64,000 bases of DNA from Monosporascus cannonballus. Taxonomy: Eukaryota > Ascomycota > Sordariomycetes > Xylariales. Each line of letters starts with the position of its first letter. The first letter of the stretch is position 1. The stretch lies in NCBI GenBank assembly GCA_004154925.1, contig QJNS01000752.1:558001-622000 (forward strand), given 5' to 3'. Below, one piece after another: positions 36,420-49,400 of the stretch. The notes below the pieces were generated by a model. That model saw only the letters and a list, made by a program, of their open reading frames with translations. It made no database searches and had not been told where the DNA came from. A program made the position numbers and the translations under genes.

Positions 36420-36465
36420 TACGCACCCCGGCTACCTACCCACGGGTAGGTAACAGGGGTGCGTA
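36420..36465. repeat. Two-stem palindrome
   Basis: The outer stem TACGCACCCC (36420-36429) pairs with GGGGTGCGTA (36456-36465). The inner stem TACCTACCC (36433-36441) pairs with GGGTAGGTA (36444-36452), leaving a 2-base loop. Both stems are perfect. It could be a transposon terminus, a fold-back end or a regulator site. Confidence 0.85.
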
Positions 36466-36566
36466 AATAAAACAAAACGTGGGACTACCGCGTCGCCGCG
36501 GCAACCACAATATGCCCTCGTTGTAATAGCGTTAACCGTACGTCGACTATATGTCAACCATGCATG

Positions 36567-36655
36567 CCGGCCTTTGGCGCATGACGGCTGGCTCGGCCTG
36601 CTGGCGCAGGCCTCGCAAGCCGTCATACGCCACCGGCCGGGGGGCTTCGCCCCCA
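36567..36655. repeat. GC-rich fold-back structure
   Basis: Nested stems: CCGGCC (36567-36572) with GGCCGG (36635-36640); the 14-bp arm 36576-36589 with 36618-36631 (one mismatch, C opposite A); and GGCCTGC (36595-36601) with GGCAGGCC's core GCAGGCC (36606-36612) around a TGGC loop. A second hairpin, GGGGG-CTTCG-CCCCC, follows at about 36640-36654. This is far more structure than chance would give and contrasts with the AT-rich surroundings. Confidence 0.8.
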
Positions 36656-36768
36656 CCCGGCGGGGATGCCTGGTGGCGGTAATGTTGCGGCAGGTGTTAC
36701 AAAAACCTTCCTATTTGGAACGTTCAAATACTGAAATCGGTTTTAAGAGAAGCGGGATTTTCGATATA

Positions 36769-36868
36769 ATAACCTTCGTTTACTAGGTTCACAAGCTTAT
36801 TACGTTAAAACGAAAGCAATAACTTTCGTTCATTACGTTTATAAACTTATTACATTAAAACAAGGGCA
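36769..36868 (+). repeat. Diverged 50-bp tandem duplication at the island edge
   Basis: Units 36769-36818 and 36819-36868 begin ATAACCTTCGTT and ATAACTTTCGTT, and share CTTATTACRTTAAAAC. The second unit is more AT-rich, as if RIP fades into the island here. Confidence 0.7.
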
Positions 36869-38550
36869 TTATTTACGGAATAATTATACGTAAGTATATA
36901 AAATAATAAATATTTAATTACTTAATATATTTATTTTAACTTTAATTATTATAATATAAATAGCCTTGAATAAAAATATATAAGAATTTAAAATTTAAAT
37001 ATTATTAAATTGTATTTTATTTAATATTAATATTTAAAATAAAATCTTTTAATTATTATGTTTAATTGAAATTTTAATTTTTATAAACATAATATTTTAT
37101 TAATTCAGATATTAATTCAAATATGTATAATATTTATATGTAAAATTATATTAATTTAAATGTTAACAGCAATATTTATAATATTCGTATATAAAGCCGT
37201 ATAAATTTATGTATTAAAATTCTTATCTAGTGTGATGATATGCACAGCTAGTCCTTATAAGGTGGATTACGGTGTCCAAACCCCAATTGGTGTTTGGAAT
37301 TGCTGACCTTTTGATATTGTGACTAGCGTTGCACTCTCGTTATCTCTCATCTAGTTTTATCGGTTTATTTAAAACTAAATTATTAGAATATTTTAAAAAT
37401 TCCAGTTTATTCATTAATTTATCCAGGTTTTGAATTATGATCTGTTTTCTATTAGTTAATATGTTACCGATAGGTTACTTCTTTATATACAGAGTAAAAT
37501 ATAATTTATTTAATTATATTCAGACTTTTTTATATTACGTTTGAGATACTGGGTTTCGAGTTATTTATTATATAAATTTTCGAATTTAACGTTTTTTATA
37601 ATTTTACATAGTATGGGGTCGGAAATATCGGATTTCGATAAATTTATAAAGTTTATAAATATTATTATATTCCTTCTACAACAATGTAATTTTATTGTTT
37701 AATTATGAACCTAACATATTTATTTAAAATATAATATAAATCAATAATTCCAAACCATTAATATATACAGTTATACAAATATGTTTAATTTAAATATATG
37801 AAAAAAATCCAAAAGGTATGTGTATTGTTTTATAATATATTTATATTTTATTATTAAAAATTTTAAAATTATTCCCCTTCATAAATGTTAAATATTTTTA
37901 TTTGGAAAATATTGAGCTAAGATCATAAAGTGTGTAAGATAAATAATGTTTAGTATTTGCGAATATTCAGAAATATAATAATTTAAATAAAAATATTACA
38001 ATCAATCATAAAAAGTTAATAAAGCTTTAAATAGTTATTATCGAACTTTTGTTTTTTAAATTCTTTAATTTTACTGATTATTTTCGAAACGGTTTTTTAA
38101 CTTCTAGACTTAATTTTATCTTTCTTTTTAATAATATGTATTTATAAATTAAATATTAAATTTCAAAGGTTTTTATATATAAACAAATATACGACTTCAA
38201 ATTACAGCAAATATAATGATTAATATAAGCATTAACTTAACACGTATTACGCGGATTATAATAACAATATTACCGGTTATATTTATATAATAATAACGAA
38301 TTTAAAATTAATTAACAAATATAATTTCAAATAATAAAATTAGATAAGGATTCAAAATATTATATATATAAAATATTTAAAACAAAATTAAATTATTACA
38401 GTAATTTAAAAATTTTATCAAGGAAGAGGGTTTTGGAAAAAGAAATATTAATATAAATTTTAGATATATACATAGTAAATTATATGATAAAGGTTTATAT
38501 TTTAATACTAAATAATATATAAATTAAATAATAATACAAATATAAACAGT
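36869..38550. other. AT-rich region, mostly unassigned, with one preserved patch
   Basis: Extremely AT-rich, without a readable frame. It probably includes the eroded 5' part of element G. A base-balanced patch at about 37228-37345 contains a 22-bp near-palindrome (37276-37297) and resembles no LTR of the families seen here. Confidence 0.35.
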
Positions 38551-41014
38551 TCTTTTACAAGGATTCGACACGAAATTAACGGAATCTAATAAATAAAAAG
38601 AAGAAATAATTCTTAAGGAAAACGTATTGAAAAGGGTTTATATTATTTATAATTTTAATAAAAATCGATTTCATTTTTAACGTTGTTTATAAGATCGATT
38701 TTATATTATATGGTCTCAAAAATAAGAAAAGTTATGCAAAATTATTTATTGATAATTAAATAATATAATAATTAGAAACTATGTATTGTTAATTATTAAA
38801 ATAAAATCTAATTTCATAAAATTATATAATTTGTAATATTCGAATTTAAAAATAGAAATATCTTTTATGAGATTAAAGAGCTATAAATGAAATCTAATTT
38901 GTGAAATAAACTATAACTTATTCGAATAAATAATTATATTTATAAGATCTGCGATTTGTATTAATCATTTTTTACAAGATAATAATTATATATTACTAAA
39001 ATAAGTTGTTATTTTTATTATATATTTTTTCCGCTAAGTTTAATTTATTCAAAACTGGAGAAAATATATATATGAAACGTTTATATGACATTTTATGTTT
39101 TACAAATGTCTAATTTATTAATTAATGCAAAACAGTTAAATTTTGTAAATATCTAAAAAATTTAAATATATTGTCTTTTTTGAAATAGTTTAATACAAAT
39201 CTTAAAAGAATTGTTATAATTATAGAATAACGAAGAGCAATTACGATAAAAAGATATATGCGTTTTTTACATTTATTAATTATTAATATAGATTTGTACG
39301 AAATATTAACACAATCTTTATATTTTATTATTAATTTAATTAAAGAAATTTAAAAAAACCTTGCAACCGATAAAGGTATTTGGACAACTTAAACACATAA
39401 ATATTAATGAGTTGATATTAATTATACATAACTTAATATAACTTCTCGAATTAAATACCGATATTTCGTGTTATAAGTTAAATAAGATAATGAAATAGTA
39501 AAATAATTCATACAAATTAGGTTTTAATACGTTTTTTAATATAAATTAAAAAAGCTAATTTAATTACGGCATTCTACAAAGCCTTTATAATTATCGTTAT
39601 AGTTTCTAAAAAGCTTAAATATTTTCTCAGAGTTAACTCTTCTAGATTAAAATTTAGACGGATTAATAAGGTTTTAGCCGTTTTATTACGATTAAAGAAA
39701 TTTAAAAACGATAATTACGACAAATATCGAAAATAGCGGATTTTAACTGTTTTATTATTTATAAAAAATGTTTAAAAATAGTAAAATTATGATTTTATAT
39801 AAGCGATTGCATTTTTTAAAAAGGTTTTTATATTTGCGATAAATCTTAATAATAGGCCTTACGTTATGTATAATGTACCAAAAGGTTTAAAATTACAATA
39901 ATAATATATTAGAAAGTATGATAAAAATTAAACTATAAGTTGTAAAGAATATTAAATAAATATACTACGTTATATATTCAAATATTAATTATATAGATAT
40001 TTAAGAATTTAAAATATTTTGAAATATTCTTAAAATATTTAGGATCCGTTTTAAAATAAAAATGATAATTTAAAAATATGCCGATTATATAACCTTTGAA
40101 ATAAAAATAAGGCATAACGACATAATGCTTCTAGAAAATTACAATTATTATTATTTTTAGAAAGAGAATCCAATTTAAGTATTATATATTTTATTATTAA
40201 AATTGTTTATATAAAGATTTCGAAATAAAAATATATTCCCATAATAGTTTTGGAATTATTATTAGATTTACAAATATTTCTTATTTTTTCTATATTATAA
40301 ATATGTGAATGTTGAATAAATAATATATATGTCATAATAAAATACTGGGGCAATTACAGATTATTAGGTAAATCCATTGCCGGTCAATATATTACGTTTA
40401 TACAGAAATTTTGATAAAGTTTTATAATATAAATAGATTTAAATATTAATTAATTCACATTTTCATATTAAAAATAAATCGATAAATAAAGTTATTAAAC
40501 CAAGTATTATAAAATTACTCCCGATATTATACTTATTACGGATACAGTAATCGCATTTTAAAGTTATTCGTAATATAATTAATGTATGATATTATTTATA
40601 ATAAAAAGCTGAATATAATTTTAACAAATATAAATTTGCGTTTTAAATTCAATGTTTGTAGAAATATATACACGGAGTTTAATAACGTTCAAGTAAGATT
40701 AATATTAAAATGACTTAAATAATTATACATAAAAATTAAAATAGAACTAAAATTAGTACGTAATTAAATATACAAATATTATAAGTAAAAAAGTTAATAG
40801 AAGTATTTGCTGAAAAACGAAATATACTTTACTTCGTTATAAAAGATGTTTCAATAAAGCAGCCCAGCAAAAATATCGATATTAAGTATATCTGTCTGTA
40901 TAAAATCGTCAAAAATATTTTAAAAGATAATTATTAATTGGAATATTTATTAAAAGTTAAATTTTATCCTATTTTTCAATTTTTTGCTTAGGTTTTTAGT
41001 AGATATTATCAAGG
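38550..41014 (+). pseudogene. Gypsy element G pol remnant (oldest, most eroded)
   Basis: The RT part at about 38560-39200 aligns by eye with B at 6510-7100. RNase H is at about 39360-39700 and integrase at about 39800-40900, again collinear with B. It is more eroded than any other copy: CpG is depleted as well and stops are dense. A solo LTR interrupts it at 41015. The chromodomain continues at 41588-41780 (YKIEKVSTYI, then LIMWEKYTN). Confidence 0.65.
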
Positions 41015-41587
41015 TATGACCGCTTGGGATTTAACCAACTATTTAACCTTAGTCGTACGGGTTTATGTTAACAGGAGTTATCGTAGGAAACTGAGTAATA
41101 AATACAGTAACATATTACGTTTCGTAATACCAAAGGTGTCTTAGGTAACGATATTATATTACAAGCTAAAGCTATGTAAATTATGGAAATAATAAACGTA
41201 TATATCTTAATCAGGCTTACTGGTTCACCACCAGTAAGTTGGTAATCCATCACGTGACCTGCCCCACCGCGCACTTGTAATTGGGTTATGACAAACCGTT
41301 TCTGGAGACCGTGGCTCGTTGGGTCATGGCATAAAAGCGTAACCATTACATTACTAAAAGTGGAACGTTGTCAGCTCGAGCACTGACCGCCTTGTTCTAC
41401 CCTATATACCTACTAGGTGCCACTTGGGCCCAAGCCATTGGAAAGAGAGCATCGTGTTACGGCCTTGTTTACCATAATAATTTTTATACGGCTGTAAGTA
41501 CCAGAATATTTGCCACAATTACGATTATTCCACTGATCTTTTGTCCTGGTGGCGTAATGGCATAGTGCAGCCATAACAGTCATGACA
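41015..41587 (-). mobile_element. Solo LTR (minus) in element G, itself interrupted
   Basis: It starts TATGACCGCTTGGGA and ends GTCATGACA, with a perfect target duplication CAAGG (41010-41014, 41588-41592). It carries the B-type U3 block (ACTGGTTCACCACCAGTAAG). A 251-bp insertion at 41328-41578, flanked by GTCAT (41323-41327, 41579-41583), splits it. Confidence 0.85.
41328..41578. mobile_element. 251-bp insertion ending in a short TG...CA element
   Basis: It is flanked by the 5-bp repeat GTCAT. The right part (41455-41578, 124 bp) is the short element, TGTTACGGCC...CAGCCATAACA. The left 127 bp (GGCATAAAAGCGTAACC...) are base-balanced and unlike anything else here. They may be internal sequence of the short element's parent, with its other LTR lost. 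Confidence 0.7.
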
Positions 41588-42235
41588 CAAGGTTCGTATG
41601 AAATAACACAACGTAAAAGTAAAAAACGAAATTGTATAGAAAATAAAAAAAGTATCAACATAAATAGAAGGCGGATTTACTTATAACCTAATTATGTGAG
41701 AAAAGTATACAAATTTAGAAAATATCTAAGAACTCGTCAGAAGTTTTTTAAATATTTAGCGTTAATTAAATAATTTTTATAAATAACATAAAAATATAAA
41801 ATTTAATTCCGTAATTAATGTTTTCGAAAACCGATTAATTAAAGAAATTATCGGGGAATATAACTATAAGAATTTCGATTTCTGCATATTTTTATTCATT
41901 TAATTTAGTTTTTAAATAAAATTTACGGTTAATATTTTTTAATTTGTTTTGAAAAACAAACTTCATTTAACGCCATAAACGAACGTAACTGCTAATAATT
42001 TTGTCAATATTACGTTATTTCCGCGCCAGATATTTCTTAATCTCCTACTAAAACCTTTAAAAAGTTTGTTTAATGACGATTTCCTTACGATTTAAATTAT
42101 TTTTTTCTAAACCGATGTAAAAAATGAATTAGAACGCTAAAATTATAGTAACTACGAATTTCTTTGATTATGTAGTGTTTTACACTATTTTGGCAATGTT
42201 TTATGTATAGGATTACTTTAAAATCAAATTTACTA
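41588..42235. pseudogene. Element G chromodomain end and probable antisense ORF
   Basis: Plus strand 41588-41780 is the end of G's chromodomain. On the minus strand, about 42190-41800, a decayed version of the antisense protein can be followed: R-S-Y-Y-N-F-S-V at the cysteine-6 position, then coiled-coil-like charged residues (EIKKYLARK). It is too eroded for a firm boundary. Confidence 0.4.
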
Positions 42236-42525
42236 ATATAAATAATAAATTGAGATAGAGAAAGTTGGTCCTAATCAGTACGGATGAACAAACTATGTTA
42301 CAATGCAGAAAGGGATTGCCGAAATAAAGAACTTAATCCGACTGTATTGATAGTGTTACACCTTGATAACTGAAGCGCTGAAAAATATGATCAGTGGTGG
42401 TTGTAATAGTTATGTTCTTGGGGTTGAACCTGTGGCGAAAAAGAACTCCTTAATATACATGTAAGGTTTAGGCCTTCTGATCAGCCGAGGCTGATTATGG
42501 GCGTAACACCCTGCCCCACTTCAAT
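42236..42525. other. Base-balanced patch, unassigned
   Basis: About 290 bp with little RIP between AT-rich blocks. It contains the perfect palindrome TCAGCCGAGGCTGA and CGTAACACCCTGCCCCAC. It matches none of the LTRs here and may be part of another transposon family or a relic of unique DNA. Confidence 0.4.
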
Positions 42526-42616
42526 AATTAAAGATTTTAAGCTTTTCTATTAAAAAGATGACGATGCTTATGGTTAATAATACGACTTATTATAATAAAA
42601 ATAAGGTTTAACAAAA

Positions 42617-42939
42617 TATTACGACCTAATAGGCCCAAGCTCACAAAAACGGTCGCAACCACAAGACCCACCTTACAAGTCACATAATAAGTGGTTATTG
42701 ACATACCCGTGATTACAAAAAAACAGCTGTAATTACTAAAGATTATAATAACCATAGGTAACGTAATAAGAAATAATTAATAAAATAATGCAAACTATAT
42801 ATATATTTGTTATTTCTCTAGATTAGATAATTTTGACTAATAATAAAATATGACCATTTAAAATACATTTGATATTAGGAAACGTAATTAATTATTATAT
42901 TTAAATCTTACTGTCTTACAATATTTTTGTTAATATAAA
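42617..42939 (+). repeat. LTR fragment truncated by element H1
   Basis: It begins TATTACGACCTAATAGGCCC and matches the main-family LTR up to GTTAATATAAAT. H1's 5' LTR begins there. Its last 50 bp are missing. Confidence 0.75.
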
Positions 42940-44038
42940 TATTACGACCCAACAAGCTTCGGCCTTAAAAACGGTCAGACCAGGATTATTCGAGCCACAT
43001 CCAGGTCACGTGATGGTGATTATTGCCAAGCTAGTGATCATTAATAATCAAAGGTAATCCTAAGCGATTATGATTACAGTCGGCTGTATAATTATAAGTA
43101 ATTAAGCTAAAATAAAAGAAAATATATACGCTTATTATTTCCATAATTTAAATCACTTAATTTGTAATAGTAATTCGTTACTTAAAGTACTTTTGGTATT
43201 AGAAAACGTAATATGCTATTATATTTATTACTTAATTTTCTATAATATTTTTATTAATATAAACTCGTACGATTAAAATTTAATAATTAATTAAACCGTT
43301 TAAATATTATACGTTATAAGTTTTTATTTAATAATATCGTTAAATTTTGAGTAATATCGCCGATATTATGTTTATTAGCAAGCAGCCCGAATAGCCCATT
43401 TGCCAGGTTTTTAATAACCCGGATATTAAAATAGAATCCGAGGAAAAGAAAGAAAAGCTTCGTTTTTTTCGCGAAAAAGTTCTTTAATACCTAGATGCTA
43501 TTAACGAACGTATTATTTAGCTTAAGAAAAACAATAATAATCTTACGACGTCCTTTGAACCCGCTTATAAGAAATTTAAAAAAATGTTTTCCGAAACCGG
43601 GAAATCTTTTCGAATAAACCAAATTATATAATAAAATTTTATTAAGGAATTAATTCTTTTATACAAAGTTTTAAACAAAACCTTTTTAACGAAATTTTAA
43701 TTAAATAATAATTATTTTTAATTTAATCTTAACTATATTTCGAGTATTTTATATTTTAATTATATTTATTATACAAATCGAATTAATAATCGGATAATTT
43801 ACTAGAAATACAATTATTTGGTTTAAACCTGCCATAAAAACATACTTTATTTTATTAATCGAAAATCGAAACCCGGAACTAATATAAATTTATAATAGTT
43901 ATAAATAATTTAAATAAATATTAATACAGAGTTTTAAAATAATAAACCAAAAAATAAAAGAGGAAATATAAATCTAATAATTTCTTACAAAATTTAATAT
44001 TTAATTACGGTAATATATTAATTTAATTAGTTATTAAA
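42940..44038 (+). mobile_element. Element H1: 5' LTR and gag start, truncated
   Basis: The LTR is 42940-43311 (TATTACGACCCAACAAGC...AATATTATA). It is followed by the family's post-LTR segment and about 700 bp of gag with stops. Element H2 begins at 44039 and H1 does not resume on the far side, so its remainder has been lost. Confidence 0.75.
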
Positions 44039-44410
44039 TGTTATAACTCAACTAAGGGAGGGTTTCGAAAACGATCACTTGGTGACCTAAACAGGACTCA
44101 AGTGGGTCACAATCACGTGAAATGGATCCGGAGTAATCCAAAGGATCCAACGGGATCTATGCAGTTATCTGGTATGGATTCGAAGTAATCTAAGAGATTT
44201 AACGGGATCTATGAAAAAATATATATACTTATTATTTTTATAATTTAAATAACTTTAATTTGCAATATAATATCGTTATCTAAAGTACTTTTTAAATTAC
44301 GAAACCTAATACGATTATTATATTTATTACATAAATTCTTACAATATTTTTATTAATATAAATCTGTACGATTAAGATTTAATAATTCATTAAATCGTTT
44401 AACTATTATA
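44039..44410 (+). repeat. 5' LTR of H2 with GGATCC-rich tandem repeat
   Basis: It starts TGTTATAACTCAACTAAGG. U3 has two copies of a roughly 50-bp unit (ATGGATCCGGAGTAATCC...AACGGGATCTATG), unlike the units in B or C LTRs. The 3' half is the common family block. Confidence 0.88.
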
Positions 44411-46430
44411 TCTTATAAGTTTTTATTTTATAATACCGTTAAATTTTAAGTAATATCGCCGACATTATATCTATTAGCAAGTAAACCGAATAACCTATTT
44501 ACCAAATCCCTGATTACCCGGAGACTAAAATGGAATGCGAGGAAAAATGAAAAAACCTCGTTTTTTTCGCGAAGAAACTTTTCGATAACTGGATATTATG
44601 AACGAGGGCATTTTTTAGCTTAAAAGAAATGATAATGATTTTATAACGTTTCTTTAAGCCGCCTATAAAAAACTTAAGAAAAAAAAAGCTCTCGAAACCG
44701 GAAAACCTTTTTAAATAAATTAGGTTATACAGCTAAATTTTACCAAAAAATTAAAAAAGGGTTTTAAACCTCCTAAACAAGAGTTTTTCGACGGAATTTC
44801 GATTAAATTATAACTATTTTTAATTTAATGCCGAATAAACTTTGGGTATTGCTTTATTTAATTAATTACATTTATTATCCAAATCCAATTCGTAATCGGA
44901 TAATTTACCAGAAATGCGGTTATTTCGTTCGAATTTATAATAAGGGAATATGTTATTTTATTAGTCTAAAAACGAAACCTAAAAATAATACGGGTTTATA
45001 ATGATTACGAATAATTCGAATAAGCATTAACGAAAACTTTCGAAATAACAAACGAAAAATTAATAACCGAAATATAAATTTAATAATTATATTAAAAAAG
45101 ATTAATATCTAATTACGGCAGCATGTTAATACAGATAGTAATTAAGCTAAATTAAAACTAAAAAATGTTAATAATTAAGTTTTTCGACGGCTTAAAAAAA
45201 GTACGAGAAAACCTTTTTAAATTCGATTAACCTAATTATTTATCGGATTATATCGTTATAATAATTAAGATTAACGATCGATATTACGTATAACATATTA
45301 AAAGTACTAAAAGAATAATAATAAATCCCGTTATACGGCTAATATTAAGGTTTTGTAATACAGTAATATTTTCGACGGCGTATAATTAAAATTTATAAAA
45401 CTAAAAGTTATTTTTAGGAAAAACAGGAACCAGATTAAATATTATAATTATAATAAAATAAAACATAAGGTAATATAATGCAAAATACCTAGAAAGCCTC
45501 GTAAAAATAATTGAAAACCTGAATTTAAGAGATAATTCAAAGAAAACTAAAGGGACGGAAGTAAATCCATTAACATAATTTAACTTAAATACATATTAGG
45601 TTTCCCATGGCAAAAAATCCAACAAAAAATGCGAAAAGCTAGAAAACTAACTTAATAAATATCGCGAACATAATAAGAAACATTATAAGGATAATTATAT
45701 AAATATTAAGATTAAACAGAAAAAATCTGGCCCGGAACCTTCGATCAATACGGCAAGATATATGCTTTATATTGTCGACGATGAAAATATTTTAATTACG
45801 AAAACTAAAAACAATATATTCATAAACGGATTACCCGTATATATTATAAACAGTTTAATTTTCCAAACAGGACCGAAAATAACAACATCGATAAATAATA
45901 ATATCCATACCTTCCATTTATACTCTCAAAAGATATTTAGTAATTAGCCAAAATAAGAAGCTGGCCAAAAAAAATTAAAATACGCAAAAAACCCGCTTTG
46001 GTTATTATTAATAATATAATTCCTAAACGGAAAAAACGTTAATTTAGCGTATGATAAAAAACAGTATTAAAAAGTTATTAGGGATCTTTATTTTTAATTA
46101 ATATTTATTATAACCTTTTACGACAAGAAAGTTATTAAAAAATATATTCATTTACAACAGAATTTTAGAACGATAATTAAAATAACGTATATTAAAATAT
46201 AATTGTAAACATAAAAAACTAAGTTATTTAATAAAGTAAAATATTATAGCGAAATTAAAAATAATTAATATAATTTAAAGAAATAATATGCCGGCAATAA
46301 CGATAAATATAACAATTTAATAAGTTAAACGAAAAAACGCAAATAAAGTTCGATAAATTCGAATAGGAATTAAAAAAAAGATTACCTATAAAACAACAGC
46401 AGAATAACAAGATATAAAGGAGTTAAAAAA
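44411..46430 (+). pseudogene. Element H2 gag remnant
   Basis: It follows the 5' LTR with the family's post-LTR block and parallels H1 gag. The knuckle region near 45430-45480 has lost all recognisable Cys. A 61-codon opening at 45762-45947 (MLYIVDDENILITKTKNNIF) sits in the gag-protease linker and also appears, decayed, in B and C. Confidence 0.6.
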
Positions 46431-49400
46431 AGTTTTTTATAAAAAGTTTCAAACGCGACGATAAAAAACGTTAATAACTTTATTACTTTAGATATATAAA
46501 TCGGAACATACTAATATATCGCAATAATAAATTACGGAGCTTTAGGCGGAAATTATATCGCATTAAATATGGTTAATAAACTTAAATTAGTATGGAAATA
46601 TAAGTTGAAACTTTATATAACAACGAATGCCGAAAAATAAGAATTCGCTTACGATAACGAAAAGATTATACGCGAAATTAAATATTTCGAAATTTTTGTT
46701 TAAAAACAATATTAAATAATTAATTTCGATATCGTTTTACTTAAATATTACGATAAAAGTTTGAGATTATTATAAATACGCTATTACAAAATTTTAATTA
46801 ACGGAAAAAATAGCCAAATAAAATTCATTTCATTCTCTATTAATAAACGAAAAAAAAAGAAACTAAGATCTTAATGTTTAATCGATAATAATAACATATA
46901 TAGAAATAAGAATATAACAGAAATTTTATTACCTAAAAAGATAAAACATAAAAGAAAAATGGGGTATCAAAGAAACATAGAACTTATTATTATTATTATT
47001 AAAACAAAACGAACGTAATTAAATAATAATTTAAAATAATAGCAACCCAAAAAATTAAAGGATTTAACCAATATACCACTATATTACCATAGATATAAAT
47101 AGTTTTTCAAAAAGGAACTTAATACGAAATTATTAAAATATAGCGAATAAAATTATGAAATAATTTTTGAAGAAGGATTTTCGACGAAGTTTTACCTTAT
47201 TTACAATTTTAACGGAAAGGAATTACGTATTCGTAAAGAATACCTGGAAAGTCGGTTATAGAAAAAGTAAATTCGACTTTCGAAATTATTAACAAAGTAC
47301 TATATATTTTTTATACCAAAAGAAAATAGGAAATTTCGATTGGTAGTTAATTATCGATAATTAAAAAATATTATTATCACGGATTAAACGTTATTACCCT
47401 TAATTACGAAAATAAAAGACCGACTTTACGGAATTAAATAATGTATAATATTTAATAATAATAATAAATATAATTTTATTAAAATTAAAAAAGGTTACGA
47501 ACAAAAAGCAACGTTTAAAATGAAATATAAACTATTTAATTATTTAATTACGCTAATAGGATTTACGAACGTACCAATAATTTTCTAACGGATAATAAAT
47601 TACGTATTACGAAAATATCTCGATATTTTCGTCGTATATTATCCCCACGATATGCTTATTTTTTTAAAAATAACAAAGGTACTTACAAAATATATTTATA
47701 AAGTTTTTTAAGCTTTATAGGGCGTAAGGCTACTTATTATTACGGAAAAAAGTTAATTCTATAAATAAAAAATAAAATAGCTGAAACATAATATTATCCT
47801 AGGACATATTATAATAAATTTTAAGAAAATCGCTATAATTACAAAATAACAAACTCCAATAATAATTAAAAAAGTATAAGTATTTTTTGAATTTGCTAAT
47901 TATTATAAAAGATTTATTCGAAACTTTAGCAAAATAGTCATACCTTGAACGAACCTTACGAAAAAAAAGGTTTAAATAAATATTAAATACAGAAAAAATA
48001 TTTTAAAACATTAAAAATACGATTATTAACAAGTTAATATTAATTACATACGATTTAAATTACCTTATTACACTTAAAACCGATATTTCGGATTATATGT
48101 TAAACGTAATAATCGGATAACGAAATAATTAAAATATATTATACCTTATTATATTTTTTTATACAAATTGAAAAAAACCAAGTTTCAGTACGGTATTCCC
48201 AATAAGAAATTTATGGCCTTTATTATGGCATTTCGAAAATTTAGGTTTTTCTTAAAAGAAAATTCATACCAAATTAAGGTTTATATAGATTATCAAATTC
48301 TTACCTAATTTACTACAACTAAAGAACTTATAAAACGATAATTAAAATACGTTAAAAAGTTGGCAAATTTCGATTTTATTATTATCCATAACAAAATTCA
48401 AAGAATAACAAAGTAGAGGCTTTAAACAAACGACCAGACTTCGAAGAAAAATTGATTTAAATCAGCTATACAATTTTCGATACCATTATAAAAAAATATT
48501 TATGCTGACGACGAATTACGATACTTCGGGTAATATCTTTCGATATAAACAGGAAAATTTAATAATATAACGGCGGTCCCCTAAAAAACTAAAAAACAAA
48601 TAAAATATAAATTCCAAAAAATACCAAAAGAATTTAATATAAAAAAGTATACGAATATTAATTATATAAATATCCAAAGATTTATAAAACTATAAAACGG
48701 TTTTAACATATATTTTTTTTTCCTAAAATAAAATTAATTATGTAAAAACTCATACGGCAATACGATATTTCCGCTAAAATGAAAAGGCAATAATATAAGG
48801 CAAACGAAAAATTACAGCTATTACTAATCACAAAATAACCATAATATTTAATTATATTCGACTTTATTATTACAATTCTTATATTAAAATATTTAGTTAC
48901 GGAAATATATTACGATAACATTTTCGAAATTGTTAATCGATTTAGGAAACTTTCCTATTTCCTACCATATTATAAAAATATAAACGCGAAATAACTGGCA
49001 TACATTTTCTTTAAATAAATTTTAAATATATAGAGATTATTAATAAAATTTATGTTAAATAAAGAATTAATATTAAAAGGTAAGTTTTGGCAAAACCTAA
49101 TAGCATAAATTGGATCAAATCACAAATTATCTAACGTATTTAAACTATAAACGGATAAATAAATAAAACGAAGAAATTAAACTTTCGAAATATACTTACG
49201 ATATTATATCAATTACGAACAAAATAATTAGGTTAAGAAATTATTAATCGCGTAATTAACTTATAATATTAATCATTACGAAAATATCAAATTAATACTA
49301 ATAAACGCAAATTTCAATTTTATTTCAAAAATTTATAAAAAGGTATCCGACGATAATTTAATTAATATTAAAATAATCCATATATTAAAATATATATCGC

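Noticed and set aside
36432..36656. 74-codon minus-strand opening across the fold-back
   Set aside because: The residues are explained by GC-rich inverted repeats, not a protein family.
31215..36800. A secondary-metabolite gene cluster around the P450
   Set aside because: No synthase, transporter or regulator is readable in the island; only the P450 is supported.
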